DNA of 64,000 nucleotides from Euglena gracilis (lineage: Eukaryota > Euglenida > Euglenophyceae > Euglenales): contig CP154954.1 in the NCBI GenBank assembly GCA_039621445.1, forward strand, positions 47,099,847 through 47,163,846, read 5' to 3'. Positions 1 to 13,200 of this stretch are shown here, piece after piece. The first letter of the stretch is position 1. The number at the start of each line of letters is the position of its first letter. Position numbers and translations under genes: made by a program. The notes beneath the pieces were generated by a model that saw only the letters and a program-made list of their open reading frames with translations, was not told where the DNA came from and did not search any database.

Positions 1-1002
1 GTGTTGGCTGTCAATGACACTGGGGTTGGGGACACGGGGGGGGGGGGGCTCTGGCTGCAGTACGTCGGACAGTTGCACCCTAAAATTTTGGCTTTAGTTT
101 GGTTCCAGGCCTTGTGACTTTTCAACCAATTGAGCTGGAGGAGGAATTGAATTTTTGGTACTTGTTCGCTGCACGACCGCCCGAAATTTTTCTAAGTCGG
201 AAGTTTTAGGGTTATTGAAGGAGTAGGGTTAGGTGCGCGCATGGCCATGTTGCGCAACATGGCCATGTGCGCACCTAACCCTACTCCTTCAAATAACGCC
301 ATAATAAACTGGCGGTCGTGCAGTGAACAAGGACCGAATTTTTTTCAATGTGGGGAGGATGGTCGTCCAGACCATCATGCCACCATCGTGCTCGCTGGCG
401 GCTGGTTGCATGTGTTGGTGCGACCACCCAAAAGTCCATAGCCAATTCCCGCTCATATGCAAGTGTTTCACACCACAGGTGGGGGGGAGGAACCACCCCC
501 TCAACCCCCACCCAAAGTTCAATGGGCGGAGGTGCTTGGAGTTTTTTCCTGCATTTTTTGTTGCGTATCTCCCCTGTGGTTGGGGGGTCTGAAGCAATTT
601 AGGTGGGCTTGTGCTGTCCAGCAGCCCAATTGGACGAGGCGGTTCGGACCAAAAACAATTCCCGCTTCTTTTTAAGGAACCCCCCCCCGACCCACAAACT
701 CTTTCTTAAAATATTTTTGGAGGGTTTGACCAAAATCCATTGATCTGAGACCATCCTTGGTCGAGTGGCCAGAGTGACTGACCCTGAGTTGGAAGTGGGC
801 GACTGGGTTTCAAAAAGTGACCACCCGTACTTTGAGGTGCAAAGGACAATGGGGGGGGGTGATGTATGTCATGGGGGGGTGATGTATGTCACACCTGACG
901 ATTGGGATCATACCACAGCAAACAAAATGGGGGATGCCAACTGGTTTTTTTTTTGAGGTGAACTGACTTGCTCCCTTTCTCAATCAGCACTCAACAACAA
1001 CA
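1..1002. other. Upstream region of COPB1, no coding exon seen
   Basis: No conserved reading frame is visible here. The stretch holds a G run at 39-48, a long fold-back (listed separately, 148-352), and further G and C runs. The last 35 bases before the COPB1 start are CA-rich (ending acaacaATG), with AAC repeats typical of a 5' untranslated leader. A CAG at about 984-986 could be the acceptor of a 5'-UTR intron, but this cannot be shown from sequence alone. Confidence 0.5.
148..352. repeat. Long fold-back palindrome (about 205 bp)
   Basis: The two halves are inverted copies around a centre between bases 253 and 254 (ttgcgcaa). The inner 211-297 is almost perfectly self-complementary, with one mismatch and one indel. 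The outer arms are less perfect but clear: TTGTTCGCTGCACGACCGCC near 165-184 pairs with its reverse complement near 311-333. No reading frame is plausible inside. It is most likely a MITE or fold-back element. No convincing target-site duplication was found. Confidence 0.75.
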
Positions 1003-1213
1003 ATGTCACAAACTCAAGAGACGCAGTGCACACAGCTCATCCATTATGATGGTGTCCACATTGGCCAAAAGGAATTGAAGGAGGCTCTGGAAAAGGGCAA
1101 CACGGATTCCCAAGTTGAGCACATGAAGCAGATGATCATGCTCCATCTCAATGGTGAACCTCAAAGTGCCATGCTGATGACTTTCATCCGATTTGTGCTA
1201 CCCAGCCAGGCTC
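1003..1213 (+). CDS. COPB1: COPB1 exon 1 (start codon)
   Basis: The ATG at 1003 sits in a good eukaryotic context (acaacaATG) and opens MSQTQETQC. The translation reaches [13 protein letters not shown], the conserved end of the first helical repeat of beta-COP. The donor is taken at gtgttt (1214), phase 1. A GC donor after CAG at 1209 is an alternative. Confidence 0.88.
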
Positions 1214-4200
1214 GTGTTTGAAGGGTCAAGGTTGCAAGCGGTGAAAAAGCAATGGCCACCACATCGGAAAGAACAGGTCACTAGTTGTAGGAAGTAGGAA
1301 GTTTCCTCCCTAACCCTGAGGTCATCACTCTGCGTAAGGTCCATCCTTCGTCAAATCAAGCCTGGTGTTAAGCAAGATCACAAATTGAAGAAGTTGACTC
1401 TTTATTTTCTGGAGATCATCGACAAAACCGACTCCTCCGGCAAGTTGCTGCCAGAGATGATATTGGTCTGCAATTTCATCCGAAATGACCTTCAGCACGC
1501 CAATGAATATGTTCGAGGCTGCACCCTCCGATTTGTGAGCAAAATCCGTGAACAGGAATTGGTGGAGCCCCTGACAGATTCAATCATGGCAAACTTGGAC
1601 CACAGGTGTGTATCCCCTTTCGTGATGACACTATCGCAGGGGGAACACTTGAATGGAAAAAATTGTGGGTAATATTCTGAACAAAATTTTGTCCAGAATT
1701 TTTTCTGCCGTTTTAAGGATCCGCCCAGAATTTTTCCGGCAAACTGAAGGAGAATGGTGAAGTCCAATTTTTTTCTTCGGCGCTTTGTGTTGATTCTTAG
1801 AATGCATTTTTGTTCCAAACCCCCTGTTAGATGGTGTATTGGAGGCTAGGCACAGAGGGGGAGGGGAGTCCGAGGGCGACCGTGCGCACCACGCGGAGCC
1901 TAAAAGCGGTGATTTTGGGTCCAAAAAGTGGTAATTTTTGGCCATTTTTGGACCATTTTCGATCAAAAAAATGCTTTTAGGGCCGTGCGCAGAGCGCGCG
2001 GCACCCAAATTTGCCATTTTATATCCGAAAATGGTCATTTTTGGCCACTTTTGGATAGTTCAATCAGAAGAATGGTCAGAAAAATCAGAATCGGACCATT
2101 TGGCACTGTCTGATGATGTTGAATCCCTCTAATCATCTGACACACACAAATGTCGTGGAGTTTGCCTATCCTTCATCATGAAAATTTGCCAAAAAGTTTC
2201 AAAAAAATTCTACACACAAATTGTGGCTGAGCCCAGATTTCAGCCTGAAAACGTGTTCAGGGGGCCCCCTTCGGGCCCCCTCCTGAACACGTCTTCAGGC
2301 TGAAATCTGGGCTCAGCCACAATTTGTTTAAAAACGTGTTCAGAGCCCGCCAAATGCCTGCCCTGAAGTTCGTGGTCATGATTCACGCAAGGGGTCAAAA
2401 ACGGGAAAAAGTGAAATTCGGACCCAAAAAACGGTGCCCTAATGGAAAACGTGCCTGACCACAGATCCCTTTACTACAAAAAAGGGGTGGCGGATGCCGG
2501 TTCTGTCCAAAACCTGGCGTTCCGGACGCCGGGTTTTGGACAGAACCGGCGTCCGCCACCCCTTGTTTAAACCGGCGTTTTAGAGACGCCGGGTTCAGGA
2601 CAGAACCGGCGTCCCCAGGGGTGTAGAAAGTGGGGGTCGGGGGGGGGGCGGCCACCCCCCCCCCCCCCGGGGTTTTGGAAAGAAAATTTTTTTCTTTGCA
2701 ATGCCATGATCAATGGTTCAAAGGGCGTTACCATCTCGGCTGCCTTCGGCAGCCACCTTACCAGTCAAAATCACATTTCTGGAAAATGAAATTGCAAAAG
2801 CCATTACCGTCTCGGCCGCCCTTGGCGGCCGAAATAAAGCCCTTGAGGAAATGCTCATTTCACCTCCTTGAAACCCATGGCACTTCTTGATGTCTAATTT
2901 TGGCCACAAACCGACTCCTTTCCCCTCCTTTGATACTAATTGTTTTTTTTTGGGACCCCACAAACCACTTTCACCTTGGATGTTTGAATACAAACCGATT
3001 CCCCATGCGTCCCCCCCCCTCCATTTTCTTGACCAGCTGGGTTTGGGGAAACTCTGCAGGTCAATTTCAATGAAAAAAACAATTTGCGCAAAGTGAAAAA
3101 AATCGCTCCTTCGCCCCCCCCCCCCATCCCAGGTTGCAAAGTCGACAGTTGGGTTGAGTTGGGAGGTTTCCAAAGGGGTTCTACCCATTGACTTCACTTC
3201 GGAAGTGCACAGGGGGGTCCTGAGACCCCCCCCCCCGTGTACCTGGATGTGCTTGATCACTTCGGGAAAAAACCGAAAAACGGAACGACGGGCGAACACC
3301 GAAAAGGGCATTTTTTTCAAAAAAATTTCGGCGCCTTCGGCGCCGGACCCCCCCTCCCCCCCTCCGGGAAGTCAACATGTCCAGTTCAGTTCGGAAGTGA
3401 ACAGGGGGGCCCGGGACCCCCCCTCCCCCCTGTACCTGGGCTCCATTGGGCTTCAAAGAGACGCCAGCGTCTCGGCCCCTTTGGGGCCAGGAGGACAGAG
3501 AAAAATTCATTTTGGTTGTGCCAAGAAAATTTTTTGGCTCGCCCCCCCCGGGGAAAAATTGTTCCTACACCTATGGGCGTCCCCACCCATCGCTCAAAGG
3601 ACACTCCCAGGACCAATCCCCGACCACTTATCTGCAATGTCACGCCACTTTGCATTTCACCAAATTCCGGCGATCGCGAGTGTATTTCTGGCTGTTTCAA
3701 TCGTCCAGGTACAAAGTCACCCCTCAATCGAAAGCCCCTTTCATCAGACGACTGGCGATCACCACCAAATTCAGCCACGCCGCCTGGAGCTCTTATTTTC
3801 TGTCAGTGTAAAATCCTGATTTCACAACTCTGGTGCCCCCCCAGGACCCCTCAGGTGGTCGATTCGAAGAGAAAAAACGTTTCTGTAAGGTTTATTCAGC
3901 ATCTTAAACCAAAAATCGCTGAAAATTGCCACAAATTTCGACTCAGATTCTGGCCGATCCGACGATCGCGAGCGTATCTCGGGCTGTGTGCAACGTTAGG
4001 GTGCCAAGTTACCCCTGGATCGAAAGCTCTTTTCAACAGACGACCAGCGGTGCTCATCAGATCTTTCCACGCTGCACGGTACTCTATTTCCAAATCTGGG
4101 CCAATTTTCACCAAATTTGGATATCCACCCCAGTGGTCCCCAGATGGCAAAATTCATTGTCCTAGATGGTTGAAACACTCATACGAGCACCTTAGGGACA

Positions 4201-7200
4201 TTTTTGGGCACTTTTAGTGACATTTTTTTGGAATGAAAACCGGACGCCGGGTTTTGGACAAAACCGGCGTTCCTAACGCCGGGTTTTAGGACAGAACCGG
4301 CGCCGGAAAACCCGTGGGGGGGACGCCGGTTCTGTCCTGAACCCGGCGTCTCAAACGCCGGTTTAATGGAAAACGTGTCATTGCCACAAATGCCCTCATG
4401 GAAAACGTGCCTGAACACAGATGCCTTAATGGAAAACGTGTTCATGACCACGAATTTCAGGGCAGGCATTTGGCGGGCTGAACACGTTTTTAAAGAATTT
4501 CCGGTGCCGGGCCAGCCACTTTTTCATTTTCGGGCCTACCCCACCCCCCCCCCCAGGGAAGGGGGGTCTTGGCCAGAAAACCAGTCAGTCACTCTGAAAA
4601 ACCAGTCAGTCACCCCCCGGGGGGATGGGGTGGGACAGGTGTTAAGCAATGGTATGGACCCCGTTTGGCAGGTGTCTCAACCCCCCCAGGAAGTTCAAAA
4701 AAGCAGTTGAACTGCATGGAAGAGGAATACCCTTCAGATAGTTTCCCAAGACACTGATCTGATGCTGCTCAGATTGGGAATTTTTTGCAAAAATTTTGGA
4801 CATTTTAGATTTCCACTTTTCCTGTAGGGTTCTGGAAGCGTTTTGAACTGGACCAAGGCTTAATTTTGGGGTCATATGATCACAACTCGCTGAAATCAGG
4901 ATGTCCTGTTTCATTTTTTTTTGAACATACGGGGTTATTTGGCAACTGTTGAAATAGATGGATACGATCCCGATCGTCTGGATGTTCGCTTATATATCAA
5001 GGACTGTGTCCCAGGCACCGGCTTCACGCCTGAACCCGCTCTGGGATACAGTTTTTTGAAAGGTTTCTAGGGCGCTCCGGCTTCACGCCCGAACCGGCGG
5101 CTGAGGAACCACGGCCAATTTCGCCCCAAATCCCCATGTTCGGGGCACTTTTGGGCAACTTTGGGCCGCCGGTCGAAATTGGGAGATTCCACACTTCTGA
5201 AGCCATGTTGTTCATAAATTGAAAGCTCTTCTCAAGGGCTTTCGACAGATGTCCACAGAATTCGGCCATAACGCACATAGCTCTTATTTTCAGCGATCGT
5301 GTATTCCCGAATTTGACATATTAATTTGTCAAATCCCACAGTTCAGGGTAACCCCCCCCCAAATAATACCCCCCAAATAATACCCCCCCCCCCCCCGTGG
5401 TATTATTTTTCCCCCCGAAGTCCCGGCCCAAGGGGGGGGGGTATTATTTCCCAAAAATTTTCGAAATTTTTCGAAGTTCCGTAGGAGCAAAAATAGCGCC
5501 AAAAAAATCCTTTGGGGTCATTTTTTGCACTTTCTCATGAAATTTAGCTTTTTTTGGAGACCAGATGATCCAGAAAATCGATTTTTTTCGTAATTTTTTG
5601 CAAGATATTGTGATTTTACCTGCATTTTTCAGGTCAAAAATCCGGGACTTCGGCCCGAAACCGGGGGGGGGGTATTATTTAGAGGGGGGAAAAATTGCGC
5701 CGTGCAATTTTTGCAATTTTGTGCAATTTTCGATTTTCCCGAAATGTGCAATTTTTTGCAATCTTGTGCAATTAATTGCACATGGCCCAGGACAATTTGT
5801 TTTGGAAAATGTCAGTTTTTGATGCAATTGAGAAGTTACCTTTTTTTTTTCTGGAGGTGTTGGACATTTACCCCCACACGCCCCCCCCCCACCCCCCCCA
5901 CAATGGATTAGTGTAGGAGCCAGTTTTTGCAATATATGGGTAGCAGGGGTAGTTTTTGCTAGGACACTGATGTGCGTAGTGAAAATTTCCGTTCAAAGGC
6001 TGTTTATTGTTGGTTTACTCAGTTTTCAAACCCAATCGGCCAATTGGCAAAGGAGCAATAGGCATTCTACAAATAGGCTTGTATTTTGTGCCTTGGTAAT
6101 TTCTAAGTATGAATTGTTGTGTCTTCCGCTGGATGATGAACAAGTTCAGGATGAATGGCGTAAGTGTTGCCATGGCATATTGCCACGGCTGATTTGTGTT
6201 GCAACTTTTTGGGCGAACCGACCAGGGTAAATTGGCAAAATATGCAGCTTTTCTGGTTTCTGGTATGGCTTTTCTGGTATGTGCAATTTTGTGCAATTTT
6301 GTGCAATTTTGTGCAATTTTGTGCAATTTTTTGCACTGCAATTTTTGACCTCCCGATGTGCAATTTCTCTCCCCTGTATTATTTCGGCGGCCGAAGTCGG
6401 ACCCGAGGGGGGGGTATTATTTGGGGGGAGGGTTTACATATTCCATATCAAACGAAAGCTCTCACCAAGACCTTTCGCTTGGAACCCACAGAACTCAGCC
6501 ACATTGCACAGCTCTCTGAAAATCAGCGATCACATTTTCCGACCCTGTTTGAAAATTTGAAATTCCACCTTTCAGCTGCCATGTTGCCCATCGATCGAAA
6601 GCTCTTCTCAAGGGCTTTCAGCAGATGGCCTTAGATTTCTGCCACGCTGCATGGTATTCTATTTTAGAAATCCCCAATATTAGCCAAAGGGAAATTATTG
6701 CGCAAAACCCCCCAATTTCTAGTCTAAGACCCCCCAAAAACTGCTCGAATATGATTACCACATGTCTACAAATCCTTTTGGACACTTTTTGGCACTTTTT
6801 ATTTTGGATCCCCCAGACGCTGGCTTCTTGCCCGAACTGGCGTCGGGTTCGGGCGTGAAGCCGGAGCCCCCAGACACGGTTTCAAACAAAAAATTGGCAG
6901 GGTGCATCACCCATTTTTTCATTCCCTTGAAGAATATGGCACCCCCACACAGTGGGGCGAGTTTGCTGGTGGGGGCACCAATGTTTGCAATACCTCCCAA
7001 AACAGTGCATTTATCTTGGCAACTGGCAATTTCTCCCAAAAATTTTCATGCTCTGGAGAACTCTCTGAGCACATCCCCAAGGGTCTTGTGGATCCCCTGC
7101 TGGAGGTGGGGTTTGGCCATTTTTGGCCATATTTTTCTTTGCAAAACACCGAAAAATTTCTCTGCCGCAAAATTGCGTGTGTCCGTGGCCCCAAAAGTGG

Positions 7201-10200
7201 GTCCCCAGATCCCCCCTCCCCCGGAGTCATAGGGGGGGGGAACCCTCTTAGCATCGTTTCCCCCCCACCCCGGAGTCTCAGATGCATTTCACCAGCGTGT
7301 TGTTTTTTTCTGCCATCCTGCTCAGGCACTCTTATGTGCGGCGCAACGCAGTGCTGTATGCAAGGAGTTCCTTGTGTTTATTGTTCATTTGCTTTTGACC
7401 CAAACGCCACAAAAATTCCCGGGGCATTGATGATGTAATGACCTCAGTGACATGTGTGGGTTTCAAAATCAAAATGATTCACCTACTTTTGAAATGAAAC
7501 AAAAGTCAAAGCAAGAAACAAATTCATCCATTTCCCCTTCACGGCAAAGTTGAATGCCACTTCACCAACCACCCATTTGTGTCATCCCCTCACTGTCATT
7601 TTGGTTCAACCATTTCTGTTTCCTCGAAATGTTACCACCCCTCCTTTTCTCCCTGGATGGTTTTCTGGCGTTACTTCATGCTGTTGGTACGTTTATATTA
7701 TGTTGTCTCTGTTTTGGGTTCAGTCAAGGGGCCCGGCCATCCTCTCCCTCCTCTGGAACTTATTGATTTTGTTTGATGGCTGTGTATCAGCGCTTTCCTC
7801 ATTTGTTCCCGGATGCTCCAGAGCCAGGCCTTAACTTCAGGATTTGCAGTCCCCCCCCCCAGGGCTGTGTGGGAATTCCCGATGGTGGGGTAGACCCCAA
7901 CCCCCTTCCTGGGTTGATGGGGAGGGTCCGGTCCGACAACCGGAGGGGGGGGGGATATGTGGAGCGCATATTTTGTGCCAGATTTTGTGCATTTTTACAT
8001 ATTTAGCGCATATTTCACTTATTTGGCAAAAAAGTGCATATTGAACTTGTTTTAACCATTTTAGGCGATTTGTTTTCATTTTGGGGCATTTTTGGCCAAT
8101 TTTTTTTTGCCAGTTTTGGTCCATTTTGGGCCATTCTGAGCCACTGTGGCATTTATTTGGTCATTTGGGCTATTTTCCATCGCAAAATCATCCCAATGCT
8201 GAAAACGACCGCAAAAATGGCCAAAAGGCAGTCAAAACGATCCAAAATGGCCCGAAATGATTGTGACGGTCCCAATAAAAATAAGCTGTGGAAAATATGC
8301 GGAAAATATGCGAGAATGGGCAAAATGTGTAGTAGGAAATTCCTGCAGCCCACCAAAATACGAGCTAAATATGCACAAAAATATGCGAAATATGCGAAAA
8401 AAAGAAATATTGTGGCCGGTTGTGAGCTAATTTCACCCCAAAATGCCCGAAATGGCTTGAAATGAATCACCTGAACATGTCCAAACGTGGCCCGATTTTG
8501 GAAAAATCACATATTTTCCGCATATTTTCCTGCATATTTAGCGCACATTCCCGCATGTTCTTTCGTATATTTTGGGGGGAGGTGGGGGGGCGCCAGGGGC
8601 AGGCACCCATCCGACCCCCCGGGGGGGGGGGCAGGGTTTTTGGGGGCCTGCCCATAGCAGGCACCTCCCTCCGACCCCGGCCCAGAAAGGCCATTTTCAA
8701 TGAAAATTTTCTGGGTCCCCCCCCCCCGGGGGGTGCCTGCTAGGGGCAGGTACCCTATAGCACCCACCCACCCCCTCCCCCCCCGGTCGGTAAGCACAAG
8801 CGTGCCCCCTCCTTTCCTGGCCTTTCCCCCGGAGGTGTGGACTACAGCTGGGTAGTCATCCCTGTGAAACGCTGTAGGAAGTTTTTCCCAGTCGGGGGTG
8901 AGCTTTTTTCAAACGAGCGAAAATCCCAATCCATCGGGCCCTTGGGGGTTCCTCAAGCAAAGGCTTGTCCAAAGCTTGTTGAAGCCTCCTTGGACAAGGA
9001 GTCCTGCCAGGCAGTTTCTTTTGTCGAGTTATTGCCATTCTTACCAATGTTGACCGATTTGAATATTCCTTGTGGAGTTCATGTTCAGGGGATTATTGAG
9101 GTGACAGGACACCTTTGGGCACATTTGAAATTGGCTTCATGTTTGAACTTTAAAAATTTTCTTTTCATTTTTGTTGACAGAAAAGAACAGGAAGGTGTTA
9201 ACGTCCCGAACATGCCTTTTTTTGACAATGATGTGGCAAATCGATTTCTGCATTTTGGCCTTTTTTCCTGATATTGCCTGCCCCAGATGTCACCACAAAG
9301 CGAAACTCTTTCTTGATGCTTTTCAACTGTGCCCAGGAGCGCGCTGTTCGTTATTTGCGAAAGGTGTGACCTTTCTCCTTTGCTACTTGTCTCAGAGATT
9401 CAGAGCTCAATTTGTTCAAATATCCAAGGGTCGGCTCTTTATTGACTTTGGTTCTTTTTCTTTGCAGGCAATTGATGTCGACATTGACCTTGCTGGGGAG
9501 CCTTTCCAGTTGGCACTTGTGGATTTACTGCGTCATCTCTGCAAGACCAGCCCTGCTGAGAAGGCCAAGTACTTGTCAGTGATATTCGACTGGGAAGACG
9601 TTGCAGTGAGTGCTTGCATTGAATCATCCCACCTGGCATTGCACACCTCTTCCCAGCCCCAATCTGCTCTCTTCCCGCCACGCGGCAGTGCTTTTCCAGT
9701 GCGCATCAACGCTGCAATCCCTGGCGTCATCCCGGACTGCAATCCGAGAGGCTGCCCACACCTTTGTGAAGCTTTTGACAACCCATGCTGACAATAACGT
9801 GAAGCTCATTGTTATCGATCGTTTGGAAGCCATAAAAAAGAGGTGTGTTCATGTGACTTTGTGGTTGATGCTACAATGTAGTCATCTCCTCATGTTTGAG
9901 CTATTTCTCAACATATCCAGTGCAAACATTTGCACCAGTTTTATTGGCATTACCCCAAATCCCAGAAGATTCCTTGGTGCTTGGGACAATTTTCTTCCCA
10001 GATTAGGCAAAGTGCCCTCTTTTTTGAATTTAAAAAAGCTGCTTTTTGTTGGAGACAGCCGATATTTTCCACTGTGGATAAAATTTGTGAACACCCAACC
10101 CAATCTCTAATTTTAATAACCAGGAAGAATCCACAGTGGTTTGAATACCGCCTTTCACGCCACCTTAAAGTAATGGTGGAAACCAATTTTGAGCTGCCTC

Positions 10201-13200
10201 TTGCATATTTTCCACATGGTCCAACCCTGCTGCAGGTTCCCTGACATCTTGTGTGAGCTTCTGACTGATTTGTTGCGGACTCTGGCCTCCCCCAACATGG
10301 ACCTGAGACGGAGGATCCTGGACCTGTCTCTGGATTTGACCACCAACCAGAATGTGGAGAAGGCGGTGCAGTTTTTGAAGAAGGAGGTGCTGCGGATGCA
10401 GGTGTGAAAAGCTGCTGTGGTCCGAAGTGGCGAAGTGGCAAAGTGATGAAGTGGCGATGTGCAATTAGAAGATTCACCAAAGTGGCATTTTGCGTAACAC
10501 ATTTGGCTGCTGAATGAGCTGGTTCTATTTTGCTGGGATGTTTTTTTGGGGGGGATTCAGCAGGTCCCAGGAACCAAATTTGGAGCAATTTATGTTGGAA
10601 AATAATTTCCCCCATTTCACATGACTTTTTTTTTCCAGAGGGACATTTGCAATGTGAATTTATTATGTGCAGTGACAAATACATATTCATAATCTGCCCA
10701 ATAATGCACCCCAAAATAATATATACATATATATATATACAAATATATGTATATGTATATGTATATTAGGGGGGTGTATGAAATATATATACCCCCCCTG
10801 GCTTCTGGTTTTGGATGCTCAAATAATATTCTCTTATGTTGTAATGGTATACAAGTTATGTAAACAAGAAAGATGTGAACCCCAGTCAGGTTTATATAAA
10901 CTCTGTGTGTGTTCATGTTGCAAATGTATAAGAGAGAGATTTTGAGCGCGATTGTGTCTTAAGATGGATACATACACAAAATTGGCCCCCCCAAAATTCT
11001 TGGGCAGTTTCTGAAGTTGACACTTTTTTTTGATGCTTTGATTTATATGTTGATGATTTCTTGATTTTATTGCACCAATCATTTTTGTCAAAGTATGCTC
11101 TTTTGGAACGGTTGATGATTTTCCCCTTGCTTGATTTTCTCCTGAGGTGTGGCAGGGAGGTATCACCATGCCCCCCTTTCGAGCTGACCCCCCCCCCCCC
11201 CGAGCTATTCCCACTGGGGGGGAACTGTCATTGCATTTTTTTTTTAATGAAGGACATGCAAAAACATGGCCAAAAAATCGATGTTTTCTGGACTTTTCAA
11301 AAATTCCTTTTTGGCAAATGTGCTTGAAATTTACCATTTTTTTGCAAACATCCAACAAAAAAGTTGCCGAAAATGACCCCTTTTGGGCTGTCCGAGGTCA
11401 GTGTCTGGGAAAAGATCACTGGGGGGCCTAGGTGCCCCCGCACTGTTCCCATTGGGCCATAAAGGGTTCCCGGGGACGGGAATAGCTCAGGGGGGCATGG
11501 TATTTGGGAAGCTGGCTGGGGGATATCATTTGGAGGCGGGGTTCCCACTCTCAATCTCCTCTAACGTCAGGTGATTTTGCCATACAGGCGCTGTAAGTGT
11601 GCAATTGTTTAATTGAATGATGTCAAAAGTTTTGCCGTTTCTCTGTCTTGGAAGTTTGGCATATTTCTTCGGTGTGTAGAGTGTAAAGAAATGCAATTGT
11701 TGTGTGTTGTGTTTTTTTTTGGAGTTGATTCCAAAGTTGCTCACTGCAACTCTGTGGGAGTCATTTTGGTGAATAATATACCTTTTTATGTTGACATGAA
11801 GCTTCTATCCCTTGTGCAGGAGGATACGGCCATGGTGGACAAGCAGGCCAGCAATGAGTACCGCCAGCTCTTGGTCCGCAGCATCCACCAATGTACGGTG
11901 AAGCATCCCCATGTCGCAGGTCAGTTAGCAAAAAAAAAAGGGTAATATCCTCTTTTTTGGCTGTTCTGTTGAAGACGCCTGTGCAAGGCAAGGAGGACCC
12001 GGACGGTGGACTGGGGGGGGGGGGTTGTGGGTGGTCGGCCGACTACCCAATTGGTCGGCCGACTAGGCCTGGTTGGTAGCTAGTAGGTGATTTCAAACGT
12101 TGGATTTTGCCACTGGCAGTGCATTTTTTTTGTAAATGAATCCATAATAGAAAGGAATGAATACAATAATTGTATAACACATTTTTTGTAAAATTGTTCG
12201 AGTGGCTGGCTCCTAACCTTTCTTCAAAATCTATTTTACTTTGGGGTATGTCCTTTTGGTAAGCCTAGAGGGGGGGGGCTGCATGTGAGGAGCTTGAATC
12301 AACCCTCCTGCTCAACTGCTTGTGGTGGTCGAAGAGTCCTGTTCTAGATCATTCCCAAACTTTCAGGAAGGAGGCTTTCAATATTGAACAGGACAGAGCA
12401 CCATGAAAATATTTTGGGTTCCTCACAGGTCAAGGAACACATTGAGGTGAAAACATTCGCAACATTTATCGTGTCTTCAATCAAAATACTTTCAAAAAAA
12501 ACTCTTTCCCCTAAGAGTTTCCCCCTAAGAGCTTTGAAGGTAGATTTGGATTTGGAAGATTGGAATTGGAATTGAAATTGGATTTTTTTTGTATGCTTCA
12601 CCTAGGATGCCCCCTATAAGGCTCTTTCGGCAAACAAAGCTGATGTTGCCAAATGTCAAGTGGGCATTCTGGTCAGGACTCACATTTGCCAGACTAAAAT
12701 TCTTTTTCTCAGCAGCCATTTTCACAGACCTGAGGCACTCTGGAAACATAGGCTCGTGACAAAGATCTGTCAAGTGCAATGCCGAAGTGGCTTTGTTCCA
12801 ACTGGCTTGCTCACAGGACTGATTGTTCCCGTTTTGTCTGATTACCTGATCGACGTGGGCCCGTCTGCCGTGGACGTCATGCTCTTCATTCGCGAGATTC
12901 TGCTTCGACAGCCTCAACTTCGAGATGAGGTATTCCGTTTATCAAAATTGCGTCTTTGTACCCCATTTCCCTTGCTTGTGAGGAACGTTTGGTGTTCTTT
13001 GTCGTTCTTCGTGTTTACCTTTTTCGCCCTCCTTAGCCCCCAGAGTTTTAAGTTGGTTTTGTTCAGGGGGAGGTGAGGGGGTCCAGACCCCCCCAGGGCC
13101 AGACCCCCCCGTAGAACCATAAGTTTTTGTTCCCCGGCGCTTTGCGCTGGCAGACTTATACCCCCTACCCCATGTATAAACCTCCTGGAGTTCAAGTGAT

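Larger units (their letters stand above)
1606..7325 (+). other. COPB1 intron 2 (5.7 kb), repeat-filled
   Basis: No coding exon is visible. Contents in order: a fold-back at 2219-2325, an inverted pair of GC-rich repeats (2326-2650 and 4235-4500), T-rich stretches with C runs, a segment with repeated GGGGTATTATTT motifs (5350-5700 and 6375-6430), and tandem gtgcaatttt repeats (5700-5775 and 6281-6340). Confidence 0.7.
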
